The notes: a model not told the origin generated them from the sequence alone. A stretch of 64,000 bases of DNA from Planctomonas sp. JC2975 (GCF_012985205.1 NZ_JABEKS010000001.1:620001-684000); one strand, 5' to 3'; positions 1-9,782 are shown, counted from the stretch's first letter. A program made the numbers and translations.

Positions 1-210
1 CGTGTTGGAGACGTCCGCGCAGTCCATGCACATCGACGCGCACTTGATCATGCCGTCGGCCATGTCGTTGTCCGCGCACATCGTGCACGCCTGCTCGCAC
101 GCCGAACACGCCTCGATGCAGGCCTGCATCGTCATCGCGTCCATCGCAGGCATACCGATCGCGTCCATCGACATGTTCTGCATCATTTCGGCCGTCATAT
201 TCGTGTTCAT
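1..210 (-). CDS. Four-helix-bundle copper-binding protein (DUF326/Csp-like), partial
   Basis: The reading frame begins with ATG at 208-210, preceded by a GGGGGA ribosome-binding site, and runs off the left edge, so only the first 70 residues are present. It is rich in Met and Cys, with repeated CxxC spacing (CIEACSACEQACTMC, then CASMCMDC). This is the pattern of small four-helix-bundle proteins that hold Cu(I) through inward-facing cysteines (Csp/DUF326). The Met-rich N-terminus fits copper handling. No signal peptide is seen, so a cytosolic copper store or buffer is the likely role. The C-terminal half is outside the window. Confidence 0.8.
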   Translation of the reverse strand, partial: MNTNMTAEMMQNMSMDAIGMPAMDAMTMQACIEACSACEQACTMCADNDMADGMIKCASMCMDCADVSNT

Positions 211-290
211 CGGGTCCCCCGTGTCTGAAGCGAATCGAGATGTCACCGGCGATGCTACGCCGGGCTCTGAGTCGCCCACCACGGTCCGGC

Positions 291-1319
291 TCACAAAACT
301 GCGGCTTCGAGCAGCCGAAATCGTCCTGTGCCGGGGTCGAGTTCGGCGCGCACGCCGTTCGGCACGACGAACTGAGGATCGGTGTGGCCGATGTCGACGC
401 CGGCGAGTACCGGGATCTCCCCGATCCCCCATTCATCCAGGCGCTCGAGGACGATCCGATCCAGCTCGCGCACCTGCGCGGCGTCGTAACCGTTCGGCCG
501 ACCGATCACGAGACCCGCGATCCGCTGGAGGATTCCCTGCGCACCGTAGTTGCGCAGCCAATAGCCGACCTGCGCCGCCGATGGCCGGTCTTCCGACGTC
601 TCCAGGTACAGGATGACGTCGTCGAAGAACTCCGGCCCTGGCCAGAACGGGGTTCCGACCATCATGTCCAGCACGTCGATGCATCCGCCGAACAGTCGAC
701 CGCTTCGCGGTGCGGATCCGCGGAGCCACCGCCATCCGCTGTTCCGGCGCAGCCTGTTCACCCGGGTGCCGTCCTGCTGCGACCAATCCGGATATCCGGC
801 GGACCACTGGGTGAAGGGGCGGTACTCGTACGCGTCTGCAGGCGTGAAGAGGATGTCCCGCACGTGATCGATCATTCCCGGGAGGTTCGCCGCCTGAGCG
901 AATCCGGCCATCACCGAGGGACCGTTGAACGTCACGAGGCCATGCTGCGCAAGCCAGACGAGCTGGGTCGTCGTGTCGGAGTAGCCGAGCATGATCTTCG
1001 GATGCTCGGCGATGGCATCCATGTCGAGATACGGCAGGATGCGAACCGAGTCGTCGCCCCCGATGACGCTCAGCACGGCGGCGATCTGCGGATCCGCGAA
1101 CGCCTCGTTCACGTCGGCGGCTCGCGCCTGCGGGCTCCGCCACGCCTCGTCCGGCGTCAGGCGGGTGGAGGGGAACTCGACGGGTACGAGCCCGAGCCGG
1201 TCTTCGAGAGTAGCGAGGCCGGCGCGATACACGTGCGGGAACACAGTCGACCCCGGCCACGATGTTGCGACGATCGCCACCCGGTCGCCCGGATGCAGCC
1301 GCCGCGGCTTGAGGCTCAG
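291..1319 (-). CDS. LD-carboxypeptidase family protein (peptidase S66, LdcA/MccF-like)
   Basis: S66 serine peptidases cleave the L,D-peptide bond of muropeptides during murein recycling; MccF-type members detoxify microcin C-like peptidyl nucleotides. Visible are the nucleophile motif GYSD, a Glu in LETSED and the GHTDP histidine, the family Ser-Glu-His triad. The conserved family N-terminus ([15 protein letters not shown]) lies upstream of the first ATG/GTG/TTG codon, the GTG at 1278-1280. I therefore propose a CTG start at 1317-1319 that overlaps the clpX stop as CTGA, giving 342 residues; a GTG start would give 329 and lose the first strand. Translation is probably coupled to clpX. MccF-like rather than LdcA-like use is possible. 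Confidence 0.8.
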   Translation of the reverse strand: MSLKPRRLHPGDRVAIVATSWPGSTVFPHVYRAGLATLEDRLGLVPVEFPSTRLTPDEAWRSPQARAADVNEAFADPQIAAVLSVIGGDDSVRILPYLDMDAIAEHPKIMLGYSDTTTQLVWLAQHGLVTFNGPSVMAGFAQAANLPGMIDHVRDILFTPADAYEYRPFTQWSAGYPDWSQQDGTRVNRLRRNSGWRWLRGSAPRSGRLFGGCIDVLDMMVGTPFWPGPEFFDDVILYLETSEDRPSAAQVGYWLRNYGAQGILQRIAGLVIGRPNGYDAAQVRELDRIVLERLDEWGIGEIPVLAGVDIGHTDPQFVVPNGVRAELDPGTGRFRLLEAAVL

Positions 1320-2596
1320 GCCGACTTCTCTTCGCGACGCGTGCGACGATGCGGAACGATCGTCGGTGCCGCGTTGTCGAGGACCGCTTCACGGGTGACC
1401 ACGACGCGCGCCACCTCTTCGCTGGAGGGCACCTCGAACATGATCGGTCCGAGCACCTCCTCCAGGATCGCCCGCAGACCACGAGCGCCGGTCTGGCGCA
1501 GCACGGCGAGGTCGGCAATGGCGTCCAGAGCCGGCTGGTCGAAGTCCAATTCGACGCCATCGAGCTCGAACATGCGCTGATACTGCTTGACGAGCGCGTT
1601 CTTCGGCTCGGTGAGAATCTGGATGAGCGCCTCGCGATCGAGCTGCGTGACGGTTGTCACGACCGGAAGACGCCCGATGAACTCCGGGATCAGGCCGAAC
1701 TTGTGCAGGTCTTCGGGGAGCACCTCACTGAAGAGGTTGATGTCGTCGCCCTTGCTGTGCAGGGGGGCGCCGAAGCCGATGCCCTTCTTGCCTGCGCGCG
1801 ACGAGATGATGTCCTCGAGACCGGCGAATGCGCCGGCGACGATGAACAACACGTTGGTGGTGTCGATCTGGATGAACTCCTGGTGCGGATGCTTACGACC
1901 GCCCTGCGGCGGCACCGACGCCACGGTCCCCTCCAGGATCTTCAGCAGTGCCTGCTGCACGCCCTCACCCGACACATCGCGCGTGATCGACGGGTTCTCG
2001 GCCTTGCGGGCGATCTTGTCGACCTCGTCGATGTAGATGATCCCGGTCTCCGCGCGCTTGACGTCGTAGTCGGCGGCCTGAATGAGCTTCAGCAGGATGT
2101 TCTCGACATCCTCTCCGACGTAGCCCGCCTCGGTGAGCGCCGTGGCGTCCGCGAAGGCGAAAGGCACATTGAGACGCTTAGCCAGTGTCTGCGCCAGATA
2201 GGTCTTGCCGCAACCGGTCGGACCGATGAGCAGGATGTTCGACTTGGCGATCTCGACGTCTTCGCCCACCTGATCGGCCGGGCCGAGCGTGGTGCGCGCC
2301 CGTACCCGCTTGTAGTGGTTGTAGACGGCGACGGAGAGCGCCTTCTTCGCGGCCTCCTGGCCGATGACGTACTCCTCGAGGAAGGCGAAGATCTCTTTCG
2401 GCTTGGGCAGGTCGAACTGGCCGGTGTTCTCTTCACCGGACTCGGCCATCCGCTCTTCGATGATCTCGTTGCACAACTCGACGCATTCGTCGCAGATGTA
2501 CACGCCAGGGCCCGCGATGAGCTGCTGTACCTGCTTCTGGCTCTTTCCGCAGAACGAGCACTTGAGCAGGTCGGCGCTTTCTCCGATGCGAGCCAT
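1316..2596 (-). CDS. clpX: ATP-dependent Clp protease ATP-binding subunit ClpX
   Basis: Hexameric AAA+ unfoldase that recognises tagged proteins and feeds them into the ClpP chamber. It has 426 residues, normal for the family. The N-terminal C4 zinc domain is complete (CSFCGK at about residue 15, then CDECVELC at about 35). Walker A is GPTGCGKT, Walker B is [10 protein letters not shown], and the sensor and C-terminal small domains are intact. The start ATG at 2594-2596 has a strong GGGAGG site. It lies downstream of clpP1 and clpP2 on the same strand, but a terminator-like hairpin sits in the gap, so it may also have its own promoter. Confidence 0.97.
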   Translation of the reverse strand: MARIGESADLLKCSFCGKSQKQVQQLIAGPGVYICDECVELCNEIIEERMAESGEENTGQFDLPKPKEIFAFLEEYVIGQEAAKKALSVAVYNHYKRVRARTTLGPADQVGEDVEIAKSNILLIGPTGCGKTYLAQTLAKRLNVPFAFADATALTEAGYVGEDVENILLKLIQAADYDVKRAETGIIYIDEVDKIARKAENPSITRDVSGEGVQQALLKILEGTVASVPPQGGRKHPHQEFIQIDTTNVLFIVAGAFAGLEDIISSRAGKKGIGFGAPLHSKGDDINLFSEVLPEDLHKFGLIPEFIGRLPVVTTVTQLDREALIQILTEPKNALVKQYQRMFELDGVELDFDQPALDAIADLAVLRQTGARGLRAILEEVLGPIMFEVPSSEEVARVVVTREAVLDNAAPTIVPHRRTRREEKSA

Positions 2597-2662
2597 GGAA
2601 CCTCCCGGGTGGGCTGCTTCTTACGAGCCTAACCTGTGGTGCGGACAATGATGGGTAGCTCT

Positions 2663-2676
2663 CCACACCGGTGTGG
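2663..2676. promoter_or_regulatory. 14-bp perfect palindrome upstream of clpX
   Basis: CCACACCGGTGTGG is a perfect palindrome 67 bases before the clpX start, between the clpP2 terminator and clpX. It could be an operator for a dimeric regulator. It does not match the ClgR consensus as I remember it. Regulatory function is inferred only from symmetry and place. Confidence 0.35.
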
Positions 2677-2698
2677 CACGGCGCGGCGAGGACGAGAA

Positions 2699-2727
2699 AC
2701 GGCGGAGGACGAGTCGTCCTCCGCCGT
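2699..2727 (-). terminator. Hairpin terminator after clpP2
   Basis: Twelve-base arms (ACGGCGGAGGAC and its complement) pair around GAGTC, 18 bases past the clpP2 stop. On the minus strand the hairpin is followed by TTTCTCG. It probably ends or attenuates the clpP1-clpP2 transcript before clpX. Confidence 0.65.
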
Positions 2728-2745
2728 CATCCACGGGTGGTGCTG

Positions 2746-3420
2746 CTACTTCGCGGTCAGAGCCGGCAGGCTCTTGCGACTGGTCAGAACCTGGTCGATG
2801 AGTCCGTATTCGCGGGCTTCCTCTGCCGACAGGATCTTGTCGCGATCGATGTCCTTGTTCACCTGTGAGACATCCTTGCCGGTGTGCGCCGCCAGGGTCT
2901 CCTCGAGCCAGGTGCGCATGCGCATGATCTCGTTCGCCTGGATCTCGATGTCGGACGCCTGTCCCTGACCGGCCTCGCCGACGGCGGGCTGGTGGATGAG
3001 GATGCGCGCGTTCGGCAGGGCGAGACGCTTGCCAGGCGTGCCGGCAGCGGTCAGTACGGCCGCGGCTGACGCCGCCTGGCCCAGCACGACGGTCATGATC
3101 TGCGGACGGATGTACTGCATCGTGTCGTAGATCGCCGTCATGGCCGTGAACGAGCCACCCGGCGAGTTGATGTACATGACGATGTCGCGGTCGGGGTCCT
3201 GGCTCTCCAGCACGAGCAGCTGGGCCATGATGTCGTCGGCTGACGCATCGTCCACCTGCACGCCGAGGAAGATGATGCGGTCCTCGAAGAGCTTCGCGTA
3301 GGGGTCCTGGCGCTTGTAGCCGTAGGCCGTGCGCTCCTCGAAGCTGGGCAGGATGTAGCGGGAACTCGGCATGGCGACGCGCGAAGCGCCGGCCAGAGAC
3401 GAGAAGTTCGGGGTTTCCAT
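2746..3420 (-). CDS. clpP2: ATP-dependent Clp protease proteolytic subunit ClpP2
   Basis: Serine protease subunit of the mixed ClpP1P2 tetradecamer of actinobacteria. It has 224 residues, slightly long for ClpP because of the N-terminal extension usual in ClpP2. The catalytic triad is visible: Ser in GQAASAAA, His in ILIHQPA and Asp in NKDIDRDK. The ATG at 3418-3420 has an AAGGA site 10 bases upstream. It follows clpP1 by only 26 bases and precedes clpX, so all three partners of the protease are made together. Confidence 0.95.
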   Translation of the reverse strand: METPNFSSLAGASRVAMPSSRYILPSFEERTAYGYKRQDPYAKLFEDRIIFLGVQVDDASADDIMAQLLVLESQDPDRDIVMYINSPGGSFTAMTAIYDTMQYIRPQIMTVVLGQAASAAAVLTAAGTPGKRLALPNARILIHQPAVGEAGQGQASDIEIQANEIMRMRTWLEETLAAHTGKDVSQVNKDIDRDKILSAEEAREYGLIDQVLTSRKSLPALTAK

Positions 3421-3446
3421 CTGTGTCGTGTCCTTCGTTTCTCTCG

Positions 3447-4028
<582 letters not shown>

Positions 4029-4091
4029 GAACGTGCTCCTTCTTCGTACGTGTTCTCGAATCTATCGAAGGGGTCGCGGGCACACGGCGTT

Positions 4092-4120
4092 GTTCGCCGT
4101 CGGCAGAGCCGCCGGCGAAC
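4092..4120. promoter_or_regulatory. Inverted repeat between clpP1 and the broken serine hydrolase
   Basis: GTTCGCCG and its exact complement CGGCGAAC lie 13 bases apart. The element is 34 bases past the end of the minus-strand hydrolase pseudogene and 64 bases before clpP1. It can be read as the hydrolase terminator or as a clpP1 operator; sequence alone does not decide. Confidence 0.4.
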
Positions 4121-4153
4121 CCGAGTCGGCGCGCGCACCGGCACGGCCCTGGG

Positions 4154-5047
4154 TTACGACGACAGCGGCAGATGCCGCTCGAGAGCGAGCTGAGCGAGCT
4201 CGGCCAGTCGGTGGTCCCGCGGCTCCTCGTGTGCGGTGATCGTGACCACCGCGTCGCGAGCCTGATCGACGATCACGTATTGCCCGTAGCGGCCATCGAG
4301 CCGCCACGACGGTCCTGGTCCGTCCCAGACGGCGACGCCGTAACGCTCGAAGGGAGCGGGTGCCCCTGTCGGCAGCCAGTCCTCGTGCAATCGGTCGATC
4401 CATGCGGGATCGACGAGCTGCCGGTCGCGCCATCGCCCCCGGTCGCGCAGCACTCGGCCCATGCGAGCGAGTTCTCGGGTGCTGAGCTCCAGTCCGGATC
4501 CGGCCGTGATCCAGCCCAGCGGGCATCTGAGCCATTGCGGATTGTGGATGCCCAGCGGTTCGAAGAGCCGCGGAAGGAGCCAGTCGCGCACATCGCCGAC
4601 TGCCGCGCCGAGCATCCGCATGGCCACATACGTGCTCGCGTCCGAGTACTGGAACACCGCCCCGGAACCTCGAGTCGGGCGGCCGAGCATCTCCTAGGCG
4701 AGATCGGGCCAGGGAACCGGTTCGTCCGCGAACCACTCGAAATCGATGCTGCTTCGCATGGTGAGCAACTGGAGCAGCGTGACGGTTTCGGCGCGCGCAC
4801 CGAAACGCATCCTGGGGAGCGCCTCAGCGACGGTCGAGTCGAGGCTCAGGACGCCCTCGTCGACCGCCATGCCCGCGGCAAGGGCGCACGCCCCCTTCGA
4901 CGCCGAGTAGATGTTCTCCCGGTCGTCGCTGCGCCAGCGATGCTGCGCTTCGTCGTCGCCAATGAGCAGGTGAACGCCGTACGCGCCTAGGCGCTCGCGG
5001 TCCACTCCGGCGACGATCTCGGCCAGCACGTGCGACGCGATGGTCAT
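4154..5047 (-). pseudogene. Serine hydrolase (beta-lactamase-like, class C fold) broken by an in-frame amber stop
   Basis: The frame spans 298 codons, but codon 118 is TAG (4694-4696). Its intact paralogue at 33962-34822 has Ala at exactly position 118 (PDLAAEML against PDLA-stop-EML). Both halves are in the same frame and align along their length, so one substitution event explains the break. The SxxK nucleophile motif (S48-A-S-K51) and the YSD motif remain, but TMSSGI of the paralogue has become TMRSSI. The start is the ATG at 5045-5047 with GGAGG upstream. A TAGGAGATG string follows the stop, too tight for good reinitiation. Probably inactive. Confidence 0.85.
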
Positions 5048-5073
5048 TCGACCGTGTCCTCCGTCGGCGTTCG

Positions 5074-5550
5074 TCAATAGGCGATCTCGCGTGCGTAGTC
5101 CGAAACGGAACGCGTATAGAGAGGAAGGTGCGGCGCGAGCGCCGTCAGCGCGACGGAGGTAGCCCGTCGCGACTCCCCCGCCGAAGCCAGAGCCAGGGCG
5201 TAGAACGCGGCGACCGCGTCGCGGTACGGCGAGTCGGCGTGCTTCGTGTACTCGTCGCCGAGCATCCAGACCGCCTCGTGCACCCGTCCCAGGTTGCGCA
5301 GCGTGCTCGCCAGCTGGACGATCGCCCGCACCCTGTGGTCGTCGTCGAGTCCGATCAGAAGAGCCCTCCGGTACAGGGGTTCTGCCTCGGATTCACGGCC
5401 TGCGGCATCCCTCGCCCCCGCCCTGTGGAACAGCGCTATCGCGTTATCGCCCCACACCCCGGCGAGGCGGTCGATGCGCTCGATGCGCTCCGCGTCGCTC
5501 AGTTCCTCGTCCGCCCAGACCGCGTCGAACTGACTGTCCCAGTCGGTCAC
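5074..5550 (-). CDS. Tetratricopeptide-repeat protein (TPR_5-like)
   Basis: A 158-residue soluble helical protein beginning with GTG at 5548-5550, seven bases after GGAGAGG. Degenerate TPR units are visible from about residue 20 (RIDRLAGVWGD, ALFHRAGARDAAGRESEAE, LYRRALLIGLDDDHR, QLASTLRNLGR). The layout matches a small actinobacterial TPR family of unknown partner. Its stop lies 27 bases before the start of the broken serine hydrolase, so the two were probably cotranscribed. No enzymatic motif is seen. Confidence 0.8.
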   Translation of the reverse strand: MTDWDSQFDAVWADEELSDAERIERIDRLAGVWGDNAIALFHRAGARDAAGRESEAEPLYRRALLIGLDDDHRVRAIVQLASTLRNLGRVHEAVWMLGDEYTKHADSPYRDAVAAFYALALASAGESRRATSVALTALAPHLPLYTRSVSDYAREIAY

Positions 5551-5635
5551 CGTCGCACCTCTCCGCACTCGTCTCGCACCATCGCCGCATGCGCACCCGA
5601 CAGCGTGCCGCTGGGACCGTCGACGGATGCGAAAA

Positions 5636-5662
5636 GGGGGCGGATGCCGAGCATCCACCCCC
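5636..5662 (-). terminator. Rho-independent terminator of tig
   Basis: On the minus strand a GGGGG-T-GGATGC stem pairs with GCATCC-G-CCCCC around a three-base loop and is followed by TTTTC. It begins 19 bases past the tig stop. Confidence 0.8.
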
Positions 5663-5680
5663 TTCACGACTCTATCGCGG

Positions 5681-7090
5681 CTACGCCTTCGCGCTCTTCG
5701 CTGCCTTCTTCTTCGGCTTCTCGGCGGCCTCCGCCTCGTCTGCGACGGGCTCAGCGTCGTCCGCAGCGGCCTCGGTGTCAGCGGACTCGTCATGCGCCGG
5801 CTCCTCGACGGGCTCGTTCACCGCGGCGAACTCTGCCAGGTCGACCGGCTGGCCGTTGCTGTCCTTGACCACGGCACGGCCGAGCAGCACGGCGATGGTC
5901 TTGTTGCGGGCGACCTCGCCGAAGATCTGCGCGAGCTGGCCGTTCTCGCCGAGCACCTGAATGAACTCGTTCGGGTCCATGCCGTACTGGGCAGCCGCCT
6001 GCACGAGGTAGTTGTTGAGCTCATCCTGGCTGACCTGGATGTTCTCCTTCTGCGCGATCTCATCGAAGAGAACCTGGGTGCGGAAGGCCTTCTCGCTGGC
6101 CTCCTTCACCTCGGCGCGGTGCACGTCGTCCTCGAGACGCTCCTCGGACTCGAGGTGACGGTGCACCTCGTCCTCGACGAGCCCCTCGGGAACCGGGATC
6201 TCGGTCAGCTCGAGCAGGCGGTCGACGATGAGGTTGCGCGCCTCGTTGCCCTGGTTGAACGTCTTGCCACGGGCTGCCTCGCCTCGGAGCGAGTCGCGCA
6301 GCTCGGCGATGGTGTCGAACTCGCTGGAGATCTGAGCGAAGTCGTCGTCGGCTTCCGGAAGCTCGCGCTCCTTGACGGCGTTCAGCGTGACCGTGATCTC
6401 GGCGTCCTCGCCCTCGTGGTCGCCACCGAGCAGCTTCGAGGTGAACGTCGTCGTCTCGCCGGCGGACAGCGCATCGAGCGCCTCGTCGATGCCGTCGACC
6501 AGCTCACCGGAGCCGACCTCGTAGGAGACGTTGCTGGCCGTGTCGACCTGCTCGTCACCGATCGCTGCGACGAGGTCGAGCTGGGCGAAGTCGCCCTTCT
6601 TGGCCGGGCGGTCGACGGTGATCAGCGTGCCGAAGCGACTGCGCAGTCGCTCGAGCTCCGCCTCGACGTCCTCGTCGGTCACCTCTGCCGCCTCGACCGT
6701 GAGTTCGAGACCGTCGTACTCGGGAAGGGTGATCTCGGGACGCACGTCGACCTCGATCGCGACGATCAGGTCGCCGGAGAAGTCCTTGTCGCTGGGCCAC
6801 TCGGTGATGTCCGCCTCGGGACGGCCGACGGGACGCACGTCGTTCTCCTCGACCGCAGTGCGGTAGAAGCCCTCGAGTCCCTCGTTGACCGCGTGCTCGA
6901 GAACGGCGGCCTTGCCGACTCGCTGGTCGATGATGGGCGGCGGCACCTTGCCCTTGCGGAAGCCGGGGATGCTCACCTCTTCTGCGATGTGCTCGTAGGC
7001 GTGCTTGATGCTGGGCTGCAGCTCCTCCGGGGTCACTGCGATGGTGAGCTTCGAGCGAGTCGGGCTCAGCTGTTCGACCGTGGTCTTCAC
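5681..7090 (-). CDS. tig: Trigger factor (ribosome-associated chaperone and peptidyl-prolyl isomerase)
   Basis: Binds nascent chains at the ribosome exit tunnel. It has 469 residues. The ribosome-binding signature GFRKGKVPP lies at about residues 42-50, followed by the FKBP-type PPIase domain ([17 protein letters not shown]) and the long helical C-terminal arms. The last 45 residues form an acidic Ala/Glu tail ending [10 protein letters not shown], common in actinobacterial Tig. The GTG at 7088-7090 follows AGGAGA by eight bases. Nearness to clpP1P2X is the usual bacterial order. Confidence 0.96.
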   Translation of the reverse strand: MKTTVEQLSPTRSKLTIAVTPEELQPSIKHAYEHIAEEVSIPGFRKGKVPPPIIDQRVGKAAVLEHAVNEGLEGFYRTAVEENDVRPVGRPEADITEWPSDKDFSGDLIVAIEVDVRPEITLPEYDGLELTVEAAEVTDEDVEAELERLRSRFGTLITVDRPAKKGDFAQLDLVAAIGDEQVDTASNVSYEVGSGELVDGIDEALDALSAGETTTFTSKLLGGDHEGEDAEITVTLNAVKERELPEADDDFAQISSEFDTIAELRDSLRGEAARGKTFNQGNEARNLIVDRLLELTEIPVPEGLVEDEVHRHLESEERLEDDVHRAEVKEASEKAFRTQVLFDEIAQKENIQVSQDELNNYLVQAAAQYGMDPNEFIQVLGENGQLAQIFGEVARNKTIAVLLGRAVVKDSNGQPVDLAEFAAVNEPVEEPAHDESADTEAAADDAEPVADEAEAAEKPKKKAAKSAKA

Positions 7091-7136
7091 GTGGGAGATC
7101 TCCTGTTATTGAAAGTGGTTCGGTCAGTCGACGTTG

Positions 7137-7210
7137 TCGGGGCGACAGGATTTGAACCTGCGGCCTCCCGCTCCCAAAGCGGGCGCTCTACCAAGCTGAG
7201 CTACGCCCCG
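7137..7210 (-). tRNA. tRNA-Pro (anticodon TGG)
   Basis: On the minus strand the acceptor CGGGGCG pairs with CGCCCCG. The anticodon stem CCCGC/GCGGG carries the loop TTTGGGA, giving anticodon TGG, and GGTTCAAATCC forms the T-arm. CCA is not encoded after the discriminator A. It lies 46 bases upstream of tig. Confidence 0.95.
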
Positions 7211-7412
7211 GATCGTGGTGGACCCGCGAGGTCTGACCAGCCAGGCACGCGCCAGGCGTTCAGCAAGCCGAAATGACCTCGAACAGTCTAGCGAATGATA
7301 TGAGACGCCCGGTGCGGTGCAGATCCCGCCGATTCCGAACCCTCAGCCGCCATGCACTATGCTTGCCAGCGCGGTCATCGACCGCTCCCAGGATCCATGC
7401 ACTGGATCTCTC

Positions 7413-7486
7413 GGGGATGTAGCTCAATGGTAGAGCCTCAGTCTTCCAAACTGATGGTGCGGGTTCGATTCCCGTCATCCCCTCCA
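7413..7486 (+). tRNA. tRNA-Gly (anticodon TCC)
   Basis: Acceptor GGGGATG pairs with CATCCCC. The stem TCAGT/ACTGA holds the loop CTTCCAA, giving anticodon TCC. The T-arm is GGGTTCGATTCCC and the CCA end is encoded at 7484-7486. Its last 22 bases are duplicated 149 bp downstream. Confidence 0.95.
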
Positions 7487-7523
7487 ATGGTCCTGACGCC
7501 GCTCCAGCGGTGGCAGGGCCATT
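7486..7523 (+). terminator. Hairpin after tRNA-Gly
   Basis: AATGGTCCTG pairs with CAGGGCCATT (one G-T pair), with an inner CCGCT/AGCGG stem. It starts at the tRNA 3' end and is a plausible processing signal or terminator. Confidence 0.5.
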
Positions 7524-7614
7524 CGTGTGCGTGGAGTGAATCGAACCCTTGGGTGGGCCCACGCCGCCGGAGGCTCCGGGCGCCGCGCAGCGGCGGCTGG
7601 AGGGGCGGTAGGGA

Positions 7615-7636
7615 CGATTCCCGTCATCCCCTCCAA
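7615..7636 (+). repeat. Duplicate of the tRNA-Gly 3' end (22 bp)
   Basis: CGATTCCCGTCATCCCCTCC plus AA is identical to 7466-7487, covering half the T-loop, the 3' acceptor strand and CCA. Such a duplication is the usual scar of site-specific integration into a tRNA. The 127 bp between the copies encode nothing I recognise, so it would be a relic. Confidence 0.75.
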
Positions 7637-7776
7637 CGGCCCCGCGACTGCCCGATCGGGCAGGATCGGAGCCTTTCGCACTCGCCCGTCGGTCCGCGAT
7701 ACCCGGCGGAGCGTGAGCATCCGTCACGGAACTGTGCCCTGGACAGGGGGACGCATCCATCTGCCAGGATGGGCGG

Positions 7777-8292
7777 ATGCCGACGCGCACCACTGCACTA
7801 TCCCGCGCCGTGTCCGCCATCATCATGGGCGTTCTCGCTCTGGGCCTGACCGCTTGTACGGCTGCTGCACCTCCGATCGACGCCACGACCCACCTCTCAA
7901 CGGGAGGCAGGCACACCTGCTCGCCTGGCGCATCCATCGAGTTGGATGGGCAGTCGCGCACATTCCTCCTGTCGGGAGAATGCGCCTCGGTTGCCGTGCA
8001 CGGGGACGGCATCACGGTGCGCATCGAGCGGGCCGTGTCGCTCGACATCCAGGGCGAGTCCGACTCGATCACCGTCGCCGACCGCGTCGGATCCGCCATC
8101 ATCAAGGGCAACGGCATCTCCCTCACGGCGGACTCGGTCGGATCCGTGCAGGTCACCGGGCAGAACAATTCGATCTCGGTGCCGGCACTCGGCTCCGTGA
8201 TGGTGCAGGGCGACCACAACGTCGTGACCACCCACGCCAAGCCGAGCGACTATCGGGTGACGGGCCAGAACGACACCCTGCAGATCCGCTGA
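7777..8292 (+). CDS. DUF3060 lipoprotein
   Basis: A 171-residue exported protein. Residues 1-27 form a lipoprotein signal peptide ending LGLTAC, with Cys27 as the lipidation site. The mature part consists of short Val/Ile/Ser-rich repeats (QGESDSITV, KGNGISLTA, TGQNNSISV, QGDHNVVTT), the right-handed beta-repeat typical of DUF3060 proteins. Function is unknown; it should sit on the outer face of the membrane. The gene stands alone, with tRNA-Gly upstream. Confidence 0.85.
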   Translation: MPTRTTALSRAVSAIIMGVLALGLTACTAAAPPIDATTHLSTGGRHTCSPGASIELDGQSRTFLLSGECASVAVHGDGITVRIERAVSLDIQGESDSITVADRVGSAIIKGNGISLTADSVGSVQVTGQNNSISVPALGSVMVQGDHNVVTTHAKPSDYRVTGQNDTLQIR

Positions 8293-8411
8293 CCGGACTG
8301 CATTCGCTGACACAGCACTCCGTTTGCGAGAATCGTCAATGAGGCGCGCAGAGTTGCGCCACGAGCCCGCAGTACGGCAAGGCCGCCGTTCTCACACGAT
8401 GAAAGTCCACC

Positions 8412-9017
8412 ATGACTCCTGACGAAGCAGCAGCCATCCTCGAGGTCGCGAAGGATGCCAGCGCCTCCGACATCCTCGCCGCCTACTCCAAGAAGGCGCA
8501 GGCTGCCGGCGGGTCGGGTGACCTCGCCGCAGAGAAGGCCGAGGTGCAGATTCTGCAGGATGCTCGGGTCACCCTGATGACGAACCGGCAGAAGCTGCAG
8601 GGCACGCAGCAGCGCACCGAGGTCGCCGCGCGGGCAGCCGGCAAGACCCCTCAGCCATCCGGCAAGCCGGAGTACGGCGAGCGGACTGCTGCTCCCGTCG
8701 AATCCGGATGGCCGGACGACGCGCCCAAGGGGAAGTCGCGCACCGCAGATGAGGAGCTCGTGCGCAAGCAGCGGTCGTTCATCATCGCTGCGATCGGACT
8801 CGTACTGTCCCTCACAGCGTGGTTCTGGTGGCTGCTGGAGCCGCTCTCGCTCTTCGGCATCGGCCTCAGCATCTGGGCGCTGATCCGTGTGCGCGGTTAC
8901 GGCAGTGGCATGTACACCGGAACCCGGATCGTGTCGTGGATCTCGATCGTGCTCGGTGTTCTGGCGATGGTCGGCAACATCCTGCTCGTCGTGAACGGAG
9001 TCACAGCGGGCAAGTAG
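8412..9017 (+). CDS. Membrane protein with J-domain-like N-terminus and two C-terminal membrane helices
   Basis: 201 residues. Residues 1-60 look like a degenerate DnaJ-type fold (DEAAAILEVAKDASASDILA, then AYSKKAQ) but lack the HPD tripeptide, so stimulation of DnaK is unlikely. A hydrophilic linker follows. The C-terminal part has two hydrophobic segments, at about 117-155 (a pair of strands separated by LLEPLSLFGIGL) and about 170-195, resembling DUF4190-like membrane proteins. The ATG at 8412 is the only sensible start. Role unknown. Confidence 0.65.
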   Translation: MTPDEAAAILEVAKDASASDILAAYSKKAQAAGGSGDLAAEKAEVQILQDARVTLMTNRQKLQGTQQRTEVAARAAGKTPQPSGKPEYGERTAAPVESGWPDDAPKGKSRTADEELVRKQRSFIIAAIGLVLSLTAWFWWLLEPLSLFGIGLSIWALIRVRGYGSGMYTGTRIVSWISIVLGVLAMVGNILLVVNGVTAGK

Positions 9018-9129
9018 CGCTGTTCGACGGCGGCAGGCAGCGACTTAGCCCAGCCTGTGCTTGGTTGCGGAATGCGCAACGCTGCGTAGCGTTGTCCGTG
9101 TCATCACGAGCGAAGGGACCACTGCATCC

Positions 9130-9618
9130 ATGAGCACCACCGACACGACACCCAAGGCCACCACCAACCCCGACGTCGCGGCCGGCACCGCACAGTTCCT
9201 CACGCCCGTCGTCATCGAACTCGAGGCGCTCGTCGTCAACGGCAAGCAAGCGCACTGGAACCTGCGCGGCGCGAACTTCATCGGTGTGCACGAATTGCTC
9301 GACACGCTCGTCGAGCATGCCCAGGACTGGGCCGACACGGCGGCTGAGCGGATCGTCGCGCTCGGCCTTCCCATCGACGCCAGGATCGCGACCGTCGCGG
9401 CTGCCACCAAGGCACCGGCGCTCAGCGACGGATTCGTGCAGTCCGACAAGTCCATCGCCGAGGTCATCCGTCAGATCGATGTCGCACTCGAGGCCGTCAA
9501 CACGGCCGTGCACGAGCTGGACGAGCTCGACCAGACCAGCCAGGATGTCGCGATCGAGATCGCGCGCGGCCTGGACAAGGACCGCTGGCTGCTCTTCGCG
9601 CACATCGCACAGAACTGA
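9130..9618 (+). CDS. dps: Dps-type ferritin-like DNA-protection protein
   Basis: 162 residues with the four-helix ferritin-like fold of Dps dodecamers, which oxidise and store iron using peroxide and may bind DNA. The intersubunit ferroxidase ligands are visible in NGKQAHWNLRG (His) and in HELLDTLVEHAQDWADTAAE (His, Asp, Glu). A flexible Thr/Lys-rich N-terminal tail precedes the fold. The ATG at 9130 is preferred over upstream GTG/ATG codons because the family begins here and a GAAGGGA site lies upstream. Confidence 0.93.
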   Translation: MSTTDTTPKATTNPDVAAGTAQFLTPVVIELEALVVNGKQAHWNLRGANFIGVHELLDTLVEHAQDWADTAAERIVALGLPIDARIATVAAATKAPALSDGFVQSDKSIAEVIRQIDVALEAVNTAVHELDELDQTSQDVAIEIARGLDKDRWLLFAHIAQN

Positions 9619-9621
9619 TTC

Positions 9622-9646
9622 GTGCGCCCGGCCCCGCCGGGCGCAC
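9622..9646 (+). terminator. Terminator of dps
   Basis: An exact 11-bp stem GTGCGCCCGGC/GCCGGGCGCAC with a three-base loop starts four bases past the dps stop. A second perfect palindrome, GGCGGCGTGCACGCCGCC, lies at 9676-9693. Confidence 0.75.
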
Positions 9647-9782
9647 CGCAGTCGGCTTGTCGAGTCGATGCGTCCGGCGGCGTGCACGCCGCCGCCTCGA
9701 GAGCGTGTTGCGTTGAGCATCTCCGCTGCGCAGCCAAGCAGGGTTCAGCAACTCGACGCCTTCGGCTGAGGTCTCTTTCGAG

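Noticed and set aside
240-1580. Long open frame opposite the LD-carboxypeptidase and clpX genes
   Set aside because: Arg/Ala/Pro-rich, no family features; it is the antisense shadow of two clear genes. The same applies to the many other long antisense frames.
2663-2676. ClgR operator of the clp genes
   Set aside because: The palindrome does not resemble the CGCnnnnnGCG-type pattern I recall; kept only as an unassigned palindrome.
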